NCBI GenBank assembly: GCA_017649325.1
Contig: JAGCHA010000048.1
Span: 1 to 41,221, forward strand
DNA: 41,221 bases
Direction: 5' to 3'
DNA from: Ruminococcus sp.
Lineage (GTDB): Bacteria > Bacillota > Clostridia > Oscillospirales > Ruminococcaceae
Position numbers and translations under genes: made by a program
The notes under the pieces: generated by a model
Databases searched by the model: none
What the model saw: only the letters and a program-made list of their open reading frames with translations
What the model was told of the DNA's origin: nothing
Shown here: positions 1 through 6,426 of the stretch, one piece after another
Layout of the letters: each line of letters starts with the position of its first letter
Position numbering within the stretch: position 1 is the stretch's first letter

Positions 1-1116
1 GGCTCAGATGAATGGAAAAGGACTTACGGGAAGGATTCTCCCGTGTCCATAAGTTATATCCCGCTCAAAAGCCGCAGCGAAGACATTTTCTATTCCGCCG
101 CCGACAAAAGCTGCGCAGTTTGCTGCGTGCGCGGCGGTGACGGAGAGACCGCGGGATTTGTCGAATACAGATTCGATGATGATTCGTTCGATATGCTCAG
201 GCTGTGCGTGAATATATTCCTGACAGCGGGATTCGTCCTCGCCGTGACCTTTCTCGCGGGAACTTACATCAAGATCGTGTTGCCGTTTCGCAGACTCTCC
301 GAGTATCCCGAAAAGCTTGCGAGACTCAGGGACGTTCAGAAGCTCCCAGAGAGCAAGAGCCGCTTTTTCGGCAAGTATGTGTGGGGCATGAATATGCTCA
401 CGGACGTCCTATCGGCAAGCAGCAGAAGGATACAGTGCCTCGAGGGAGAGCATCAGCGGCTTGTCACCTCCATTGCTCACGGCGTGAAAACTCCTGTCGC
501 CAATATCAGACTGTATTCCGACGCCCTGCGGACAGGGCTCTACTCCGACACGGAAAAGACCGCCGATATCGCCGACAAGATAGATATGAATGCGGAGAAG
601 ATACAGGCTCTCGCGGAGGAGCTCATGCGTGCTTCAAATGCTTCGTTCAGCGGCTGCGATATCAAGTGCTCCCCGTTCTATCTCGCGGAGCTCGCGGAAT
701 TGGTACGCAGCGAATATTCGGACAGAATGAAGCTCCTGCGGATACCGTTCGAGGTCAGGTGCGAGGGTTCACCGTTGCTCGACAGCGATAAGTATGCCCT
801 CTACCGCGCTGTCAGTCAGATGCTCGAAAATGCGCTCAAATACGGCGACGGCAGCGGGATAAAAGTCCACATGATGAAACAGGATGACGGATTCTCTGTT
901 TCCGTCCGAAATAAGGGAGAACTCCTCCCCGAGAGCGAACTGCCATATGTTTTCAGGAGCTACTGGCGCGGCTCGAATGCCGCCGACAAGGACGGCAGCG
1001 GTATCGGTCTTTATGTAGTCCACGAAACAGCAAGGGCGCTCGGAGGGAGCGCTCATGCAAGGCGTATCGAGGAGACTTCGGAAATGGAATTTGTGATCTT
1101 TCTCGAAAACAAGTGA
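1..1116 (+). CDS. Sensor histidine kinase, 5' end outside the window
   Basis: Membrane sensor kinase of a two-component system. The reading frame is open from base 1, so the N terminus lies upstream of the window; an in-frame GTG at 43 has no convincing ribosome binding site. One transmembrane helix is encoded at about 199-270, so the part before it is the extracytoplasmic sensor end. The phospho-acceptor His is codon 478-480 (motif AHGVKTP). The ATPase domain has an N-box (ENALKYG, from 826) and a G1 box (DGSGIGLYV, from 991). The response regulator should lie just upstream. A hairpin terminator follows the stop directly, so this is the last gene of its operon. The stimulus cannot be told from what is visible. 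Confidence 0.9.
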   Translation, partial: GSDEWKRTYGKDSPVSISYIPLKSRSEDIFYSAADKSCAVCCVRGGDGETAGFVEYRFDDDSFDMLRLCVNIFLTAGFVLAVTFLAGTYIKIVLPFRRLSEYPEKLARLRDVQKLPESKSRFFGKYVWGMNMLTDVLSASSRRIQCLEGEHQRLVTSIAHGVKTPVANIRLYSDALRTGLYSDTEKTADIADKIDMNAEKIQALAEELMRASNASFSGCDIKCSPFYLAELAELVRSEYSDRMKLLRIPFEVRCEGSPLLDSDKYALYRAVSQMLENALKYGDGSGIKVHMMKQDDGFSVSVRNKGELLPESELPYVFRSYWRGSNAADKDGSGIGLYVVHETARALGGSAHARRIEETSEMEFVIFLENK

Positions 1117-1127
1117 TACTCACAGCA

Positions 1128-1163
1128 AAGCAGCGGCACTCATAACGAATGCCGCTGCTTTTG
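1128..1163 (+). terminator. Rho-independent terminator after the histidine kinase
   Basis: Perfect 11-bp stem, 1128-1138 with 1150-1160, an 11-nt loop and a short T run (TTTT at 1159-1162). It starts 12 nt after the kinase stop codon. Confidence 0.75.
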
Positions 1164-1189
1164 GTAATATTGGGAGATCATTCTGCCGT

Positions 1190-1360
1190 TTACCTTATCT
1201 CTGTGTCCCTCTCCCGAAGAACGCGTGCGTCGTTCGCAGTGACTCCGCCGGCACAGTCAACGTCACCGTTAAGACGTCCAAGCGAATTCAGCTCGTATTT
1301 GTCGCGGTTGGCGATATGCTGGAGGATATTATACAACTTCTGCCTGCCATTTGTCGAATC
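1190..1360 (-). pseudogene. Remnant of a dockerin-encoding gene, antisense to its surroundings
   Basis: Read on the minus strand, 1330-1190 encodes ILQHIANRDKYELN, then LGRLNGDVD, then GGVTANDARVL, ending in a TAA at 1192-1190. This matches the second half of the intact dockerins at 5949-6134 and 8473-8676 (ILQFIAN(R/K)DKY, then G(R)xN, then (D)G(V/I)TAxDAL). The first calcium loop and helix are not recognisable: residues just upstream read DSTNGRQKLYN. The frame runs back only to a TAA at 1411-1409, with no ATG or GTG start and no ribosome binding site. It is therefore the 3' tail of a lost minus-strand cellulosomal gene. It fills most of the gap between the kinase and the esterase gene. Confidence 0.75.
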
Positions 1361-1503
1361 AAAAATATTTATTTTGATTAATACTCCCCCTACCTTTATA
1401 CTTTCTCTTTACGCATAGACACTTCCCCACATTTACATTAAATGTTTCATACAGATTTTGTGCAGCAGTGTCGGTTTATACTGTAAAATCTGTAATTTTT
1501 AGG

Positions 1504-1533
1504 TTGACAGTGGACAAAACGTTATGATATAAT
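1504..1533 (+). promoter_or_regulatory. Sigma-A type promoter of the CE1 esterase gene
   Basis: Perfect TTGACA at 1504-1509, an 18-bp spacer and perfect TATAAT at 1528-1533. It lies 61 bp upstream of the ATG at 1595, which has a GAGGAGG ribosome binding site at 1581-1587. Confidence 0.85.
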
Positions 1534-1594
1534 ATGAATGTTAAGAGTGCGGAAATTAAGTGAAAAATCAAACAAAATTTGAGGAGGTATGTAA

Positions 1595-3211
1595 ATGAGA
1601 AAGGCAATATCCATCATCACGGCAGCAGCCCTGTCACTTTCTGCTGCGGCATCACTGTCCGCATCAGCAGCTGATTCGGATTACCTGCTGCACAGCACAT
1701 TCGAGGACGGCAAGGAACAGTGGTCGGGACGCGGCTCGGCATCGGTGAAAGTTGTATCCGAGATATCACGCTCGGGCGAATGCTCTCTGATGACAAGCGG
1801 CAGAGAGGCTGACTGGAACGGCGCGACAGTACCGCTCGGCAGCGAATTCAAGGCTGGACAGTCCTATGCGTTCAGCGCTTATGTTATGACCGAGGACACC
1901 GACTCGCCCGTAACGTTCTATCTGACTTTGCAGTACAAGAGCGGGGATACTACAGAATATCCCAAGATCGCCGAAGTCACCGCCGAAAAAGGCAAGTGGG
2001 CTCATCTCGAGAACAAGGACTTTACCATTCCCGACGGTGCGGCTGATATGCAGCTCTACGTCGAAACGGACGGAAGCAAGTGCAATTTCTACATTGACGA
2101 GATAGTTGGCGCAAATACAGGTACGGACATCGGTGAACCTCCGCCTGCTGTAAAAATGAACAAGGGCGATATCAACTACGACGGCGTAATAGACACCTTC
2201 GATGTCATTCTCGCCCGCAAGGGTATCATCGACGGTATAACTGACAAGAAAATGCAGAAAGCCGCCGATGCTGACAGCAACAATGTGTTCGAGATAGCCG
2301 ACTTAGTCCTCATCCATGAGTACAGTATCGGAAAAATCGACAAATTCCCCGTTGCCGAGCCTGTTATCATTCCCGGACAGGTAAAGTACACTATGGAAGA
2401 ACTCACCGAAAAAGTACAGAACGAGCTTGTAAACTTCGAGCCGGGCGACTCTCATCAGGAGAAACCGGGCGTCAAGTACGGTACTATCCAAAAGAAGACC
2501 TACTTCTCCAAAAAGGCTAACAAAAACAAGCCCTACAATATCCTGCTCCCCGCCGATTACGACGAGAGCAAGGAATACCCCGTTCTCTATGTGCTCCACG
2601 GATTCTTCGAGAACGAGGACCGCATGATAATCAGAGGAAACGGCGTAATGTATACCCGTCAGATAGTCGGAAACGCTATCGCTTCGGGTGAGGCTAAGGA
2701 TATGATAGTCGTTTGTCCGCTCATCTTCACAAGTGCCACAAAGGAAAGCGCATCAGGCTTCGGCGACCCTGCTTCGGTAGAGGGTTACAATAACTTCGTT
2801 GACGATATCGTTGACAGCCTCATGCCCGAGATAGAATCAAAGTACAGCGTCAAGACAGGCAGAGACTATACCGCGGTAACAGGCTTCTCAATGGGCGGTA
2901 TGGAGTCGCTCCAGATAGGTATGAAGTACGGCGACAAGTTCGGCTATGTAGGAGCTATCTGCCCCGCTCCGGGCTGTCAGGGCGCGTTCAAGTGGAACAA
3001 CGAAGAGGAGACTCCTCATCTGGTATTCATTACAGGCGGTACTTCCGACGACGTTGTCGGACTCAACACACCTCAGGGATACCACAACAACTTTACAAAG
3101 AACGGCGTTCCTCACGTTTGGCACGTTGTTCAGGGAGGTCACCACGGCGACGATTCCATCCACTCGAGCCTCTATTGCTTTGTAAGAGCAGTATTCCAGG
3201 CAACAGACTGA
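1595..3211 (+). CDS. Secreted cellulosomal esterase: CBM22-like, dockerin, CE1-like
   Basis: Predicted secreted esterase that removes acetyl or feruloyl groups from xylan and docks to a scaffoldin. Order of parts: signal peptide, residues 1 to about 26 (ends SASA-AD); a CBM22-like beta-sandwich at about 30-170 (ending NFYIDEIVGA); a dockerin at about 190-251 with two calcium loops (GDINYDGVID from residue 191, DADSNNVFEIAD later); a linker; then an alpha/beta-hydrolase of carbohydrate esterase family 1 from about 300 to 538. The nucleophile motif is GFSMGG with Ser432. The catalytic His is probably His516, in GGHHGDD. A YVLHGF motif marks the oxyanion strand. The substrate (acetyl or feruloyl) is an inference. 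The dockerin is internal, not terminal. It is monocistronic, with its own promoter and terminator. Confidence 0.88.
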   Translation: MRKAISIITAAALSLSAAASLSASAADSDYLLHSTFEDGKEQWSGRGSASVKVVSEISRSGECSLMTSGREADWNGATVPLGSEFKAGQSYAFSAYVMTEDTDSPVTFYLTLQYKSGDTTEYPKIAEVTAEKGKWAHLENKDFTIPDGAADMQLYVETDGSKCNFYIDEIVGANTGTDIGEPPPAVKMNKGDINYDGVIDTFDVILARKGIIDGITDKKMQKAADADSNNVFEIADLVLIHEYSIGKIDKFPVAEPVIIPGQVKYTMEELTEKVQNELVNFEPGDSHQEKPGVKYGTIQKKTYFSKKANKNKPYNILLPADYDESKEYPVLYVLHGFFENEDRMIIRGNGVMYTRQIVGNAIASGEAKDMIVVCPLIFTSATKESASGFGDPASVEGYNNFVDDIVDSLMPEIESKYSVKTGRDYTAVTGFSMGGMESLQIGMKYGDKFGYVGAICPAPGCQGAFKWNNEEETPHLVFITGGTSDDVVGLNTPQGYHNNFTKNGVPHVWHVVQGGHHGDDSIHSSLYCFVRAVFQATD

Positions 3212-3231
3212 TAACACGAAAAATGTGATTT

Positions 3232-3265
3232 ATATCCCCTGCTACACCGCAGGGGATATTTTTTT
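3232..3265 (+). terminator. Rho-independent terminator after the CE1 esterase
   Basis: Perfect 11-bp stem, 3232-3242 with 3249-3259, a 6-nt loop and a run of seven T at 3259-3265. Confidence 0.92.
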
Positions 3266-3267
3266 GC

Positions 3268-3296
3268 TTGACCTCTTGCTGTCATTATGGCATAAT
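3268..3296 (+). promoter_or_regulatory. Promoter of the ECF sigma / anti-sigma-like operon
   Basis: TTGACC at 3268-3273, 17-bp spacer, CATAAT at 3291-3296, directly after the preceding terminator. A GGAAAC element at 3305-3310 resembles ECF -35 boxes and could be a second, autoregulated promoter, but no matching -10 is obvious. The 5' leader to the start at 3389 is about 85 nt. Confidence 0.6.
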
Positions 3297-3388
3297 AAAA
3301 TTATGGAAACAAAATTAGAAAAAAAGTGAAATGTGTTCCGATAAAAAGTGTATATATAGTCAGAGGACCTCAGAAAGGAGGTTGAGCC

Positions 3389-3949
3389 TTGAACGATGCA
3401 TCTATCATTGAGCTGTTATGGAAAAGGGATGAAAATGCTATCTCCGAAATGAAGCAGAGCTACGAGAAGCTGTGCTTTCACGTGGCAGGAGGCATTCTTT
3501 CTCAGCAGGAAGACTGCGAGGAATGCGTCAATTCCGCTTATATGGACGTCTGGAGGTCGATACCTCCGAATCGCCCCGCAAGCCTGAAAAACTACCTTTG
3601 CAGACTCGTAAAGAACGCAGCCCTCAACGTTTTGAGACGCAATACCGCTGATAAGCGCAGTCCCGAAATGGCGGTTTCACTGGACGAGCTGTCAGAGTGC
3701 ATCGCCGACGGTTCAAGCATCGAGGACAGCATCGCTGCCGAACAGCTCGGAGCCGAGATAAGCAGTTTTCTCAGGGCTCAGCCCGAAAAGTACCGAAAGG
3801 TTTTCGTGCGCCGATACTGGTACTCCGAGTCCATCGAGGAGGTCGCCGACTTCTTCGGCATGAACGAAAAAACCGTAGCTACATATCTTTTCCGTGTGAG
3901 GAAGAAGCTAAAAGAACATTTGCGGAAGGAGGGGTATATCAATGAGTGA
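3389..3949 (+). CDS. ECF-type RNA polymerase sigma factor
   Basis: Sigma-70 family, extracytoplasmic-function group, 186 aa. Region 2 covers about residues 10-90 (LCRLVKNAALNVLRR is the typical end of region 2.4). Region 4 covers about 120-180, with a helix-turn-helix around SIEEVADFFGMNEKTVATYLFRV. It has only regions 2 and 4, as ECF factors do. The start is TTG at 3389, chosen because AAAGGAGG at 3374-3381 lies 7 nt upstream; no ATG fits. Its stop overlaps the next start by 8 nt, so it is translationally coupled to the membrane protein that follows, which is the usual layout for a sigma factor and its anti-sigma partner. Neighbouring dockerin genes suggest, but do not prove, that it controls polysaccharide-degrading enzymes. 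Confidence 0.9.
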   Translation: MNDASIIELLWKRDENAISEMKQSYEKLCFHVAGGILSQQEDCEECVNSAYMDVWRSIPPNRPASLKNYLCRLVKNAALNVLRRNTADKRSPEMAVSLDELSECIADGSSIEDSIAAEQLGAEISSFLRAQPEKYRKVFVRRYWYSESIEEVADFFGMNEKTVATYLFRVRKKLKEHLRKEGYINE

Positions 3950-6137
3950 CTTGAAGCTTTATGAGGGGATAAACCATATCGACGACGACCTCATCGACGA
4001 GGCGAATGTTCCCGCGAGAAAGCCCAGATACTATACATTCGCTCTGTCTGCGGCGGCAGTCCTGCTCGTTATCGGAGTATCGGGCTTTATGTTCGGAGGA
4101 AACGGCAGATACGTTCCGAACAGGCATATCAGTTCCGCCCCTGCGTTGACCGAAAGTGTTACAACTGAAACAGAGCCTGCATATCAGAGCGTCACTTCAT
4201 CTTATACTGATACGGCTGCCACGAGCAGAAGTACAAAAACAACCCGAACCACCGCAGTCAGCGATAAAAGCTCAGCCTCTCGGACCGAACCTTCCGTGAC
4301 AGTGAAAACAAGCATAACTGCGGCAGCTTCATCGACAGCTCCGAAGGTTACGAAAGCCGAAACTTCACAAACGTTATACATCGGCACGGAAACCGTACAA
4401 ACCACTGTTTACGCAACTATCGCGCCTCAGCCCGTGACGACCGAGACGCAAACAGCTGAAAGGAGTTATGACATGAAAAAAGTATTGAGTTTAATGTCAG
4501 CAGCAGTTATGCTGACACCCATGACCGCAAACAGAGTTTATGCCGAAGATGCGGGATATAAAGACCCTGCACAGAAATATGGTCTGGGCAGCAGAAGTTA
4601 TACCGAGGAAGAAGCTTATGTCGGACCTGCCGAACAGGAATTGTTCGACAGGATAGAAAAGGGACTTATCGACATTGATATCGACCGCAACGGCGAGATT
4701 GACATGCGTGATGCTGAACTGCTCTACTTCTACGAGACCCGCAGATTTTTTATCGAACATCCCGAAGAAGCAGACGACGGAATGACCACCGAGTTTACAA
4801 GAGAACTTATCGTTTCATTTGACGGAAGCTCGATCTCGGATGAAGCCTGGGAATTCCTCGAAAACAGAGAGGATATACGCGATAAGGAGCTTTTCGGCAA
4901 GAGCAGATATTATTCACCGCAACTGATAGCACATCTGGATTCCGACCTGCTCATCCGCTATCACCTGACACACACTCTCAGACCCGAATACTTTAAGGAA
5001 GACTACTACCCGGAATTTGAGGGCTTCGACCTGTTTTCAAGCGGATTCGAGGGACAGGTCGGCTGGTGCCGCGATATGCTTTTAAACACCATAAGAGAAA
5101 AGTACTTTACAGACCTCGACCCTATTTATGACCTTAACGCTGACGGAGTCTTCGACCTCCACGACGCGCAGGACTATGTTGAATACCAGTTTATGTACAA
5201 GGTCAGCAGAGCAGATTACAACGATATCGTCAACGCCGAAACAGTTGATATGACCAAATACAGGGAGTATCCGAATTCCGCCGACAGCATCTCCGAAACC
5301 GTATTCAGGAACTGCGTAAAGCTTGAAATGGTCAACGGAGAGTACGAAAACCTGTATGGCTGGGACTATCAGCAGAATGCTGGTATCGACGGCATTGTAA
5401 GGATAGGTTTCCAGCGCATGATAGAGCTTTTCTTCATGAGAAACGATTTCAGACTCATTTATACGACTCCCGAATACTACACGAACGAGCGTCCAAACTG
5501 TGAGGGCTTGCCGTTATACGACAGGATAGATTTCTACAGCTTTGTCAAGCAGTATGCAGGCAGCCGCGGCTATACGACCACTAAACTCGGCTTCAACGAA
5601 AACACCTTCAATTCGTTCTATGAGGAGTGGAGCGCAGCTGTCGCTGACGGTACGGCCGCCATGCCCGATATCAACGGAAACGGTGTCATCGACAAGGATG
5701 ACTACAGATATCTTGAACAGTACGAAAAAGAGATATGGGCAAAGACTCCCGCTGACGAGACCAAGCTCACTGATAAGATACGCACGTACCTTGACGAAGA
5801 GTTCGACCTCAACGATAACGGCATAAGCGGCGACCTCTATGATGTGATGAGCGCTATGGCATATATCAGGATAAACTATCCCGAGTGCTGGGAGCATAAA
5901 ACTGATGTTGCGAATACATCTGTACCCGAACAGTTCATGCCCAAGGGTGACGCCAACTGCGACGAAAAAGTGACTTTGGCAGACGCTGTAGCAATATTAC
6001 AGTTCATAGCCAACCGCGACAAATACGACCTGAAGGAACAGGGCAGGAAAAACGCTGATGTCAACGGCGACGGCACTGTAACAGCAGCTGACGCATTGGA
6101 GATACAGAAAATGGATTCACGCTCCGAACAAGCGTAA
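3942..6137 (+). CDS. Anti-sigma-like membrane protein fused in frame to a dockerin protein
   Basis: Probable partner of the ECF sigma factor, 731 aa. A short cytoplasmic tail (1-30, motif GINHIDDDLIDEA, typical of short-tailed Firmicutes ECF partners) precedes a transmembrane helix (about 31-52) and a Ser/Thr-rich stalk (about 60-175). A second hydrophobic segment at 178-203 looks like a complete signal peptide beginning MKKVLSLMSAAVML. Beyond it lie calcium-loop, dockerin-like segments at about 244-270 (DIDRNGEID), 397-420 (DLNADGVFD), 576-600 (DINGNGVID) and 622-650 (DLNDNGISG), and a full dockerin at 669-731. The start at 3942 has a good GGAGG. The ATG at 4473 (residue 178) also has AAAGGAG at 4459-4465, spaced 7 nt, so a shorter secreted product may be made. 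No enzymatic domain is recognised. The anti-sigma role is inferred from position and topology. Confidence 0.75.
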   Translation: MSDLKLYEGINHIDDDLIDEANVPARKPRYYTFALSAAAVLLVIGVSGFMFGGNGRYVPNRHISSAPALTESVTTETEPAYQSVTSSYTDTAATSRSTKTTRTTAVSDKSSASRTEPSVTVKTSITAAASSTAPKVTKAETSQTLYIGTETVQTTVYATIAPQPVTTETQTAERSYDMKKVLSLMSAAVMLTPMTANRVYAEDAGYKDPAQKYGLGSRSYTEEEAYVGPAEQELFDRIEKGLIDIDIDRNGEIDMRDAELLYFYETRRFFIEHPEEADDGMTTEFTRELIVSFDGSSISDEAWEFLENREDIRDKELFGKSRYYSPQLIAHLDSDLLIRYHLTHTLRPEYFKEDYYPEFEGFDLFSSGFEGQVGWCRDMLLNTIREKYFTDLDPIYDLNADGVFDLHDAQDYVEYQFMYKVSRADYNDIVNAETVDMTKYREYPNSADSISETVFRNCVKLEMVNGEYENLYGWDYQQNAGIDGIVRIGFQRMIELFFMRNDFRLIYTTPEYYTNERPNCEGLPLYDRIDFYSFVKQYAGSRGYTTTKLGFNENTFNSFYEEWSAAVADGTAAMPDINGNGVIDKDDYRYLEQYEKEIWAKTPADETKLTDKIRTYLDEEFDLNDNGISGDLYDVMSAMAYIRINYPECWEHKTDVANTSVPEQFMPKGDANCDEKVTLADAVAILQFIANRDKYDLKEQGRKNADVNGDGTVTAADALEIQKMDSRSEQA
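4459..4475 (+). promoter_or_regulatory. Internal ribosome binding site and ATG inside the fused gene
   Basis: AAAGGAG at 4459-4465 followed after 7 nt by an in-frame ATG at 4473. The encoded N terminus (MKKVLSLMSAAVML, then ANRVYAED) is a textbook signal peptide. Either two genes became fused by loss of a stop codon, or both products are made. Confidence 0.65.
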
Positions 6138-6210
6138 TAGGAGCTTGAACGATAAGTATGGACAGGCGACCTCGCCCGCCCGCAGATTCAATAGTTATCC
6201 AACCTTTTTG

Positions 6211-6244
6211 AAGAGGCACTTTCAAAGTATTGAAAGTGCCTCTT
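6211..6244. repeat. Perfect inverted repeat, possible terminator
   Basis: A 14-bp perfect stem (6211-6224 with 6231-6244) and a 6-nt loop, 73 nt after the stop of the fused gene. It is followed by TCTGCTTCT, not a T run, so it is a weak candidate for factor-independent termination. Together with the promoter at 6314 it is all that is seen in the 289-base gap 6138-6426. Confidence 0.5.
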
Positions 6245-6313
6245 CTGCTTCTATTCCCTACTCATTTTTCAGCTGCAACTCCGCAGCAGCAGCCTGTGAG
6301 AAAAACTTATTCC

Positions 6314-6342
6314 TTGTAAAACACCGCAAACTGTGATATAAT
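6314..6342 (+). promoter_or_regulatory. Promoter of the DUF4874/DUF4832-like dockerin protein
   Basis: TTGTAA at 6314-6319, 17-bp spacer, perfect TATAAT at 6337-6342. Confidence 0.75.
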
Positions 6343-6426
6343 CTATGTGAGTTCTATTGTAATGAATGACAAGTACGTCGACAAATCAAACGGTTCTGAT
6401 ACATAAAGGAATCGATGGAGGTATCT

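Noticed and set aside
1149..1418. A plus-strand open frame in the gap before the CE1 gene
   Set aside because: It is the shadow of the minus-strand dockerin remnant. The same FxSYLSRLA pattern appears opposite the real dockerins at about 6.0 and 8.5 kb.
6145..6336. A 63-codon open frame after the fused dockerin gene
   Set aside because: It runs through the inverted repeat and into the next promoter, lacks a ribosome binding site and resembles nothing.
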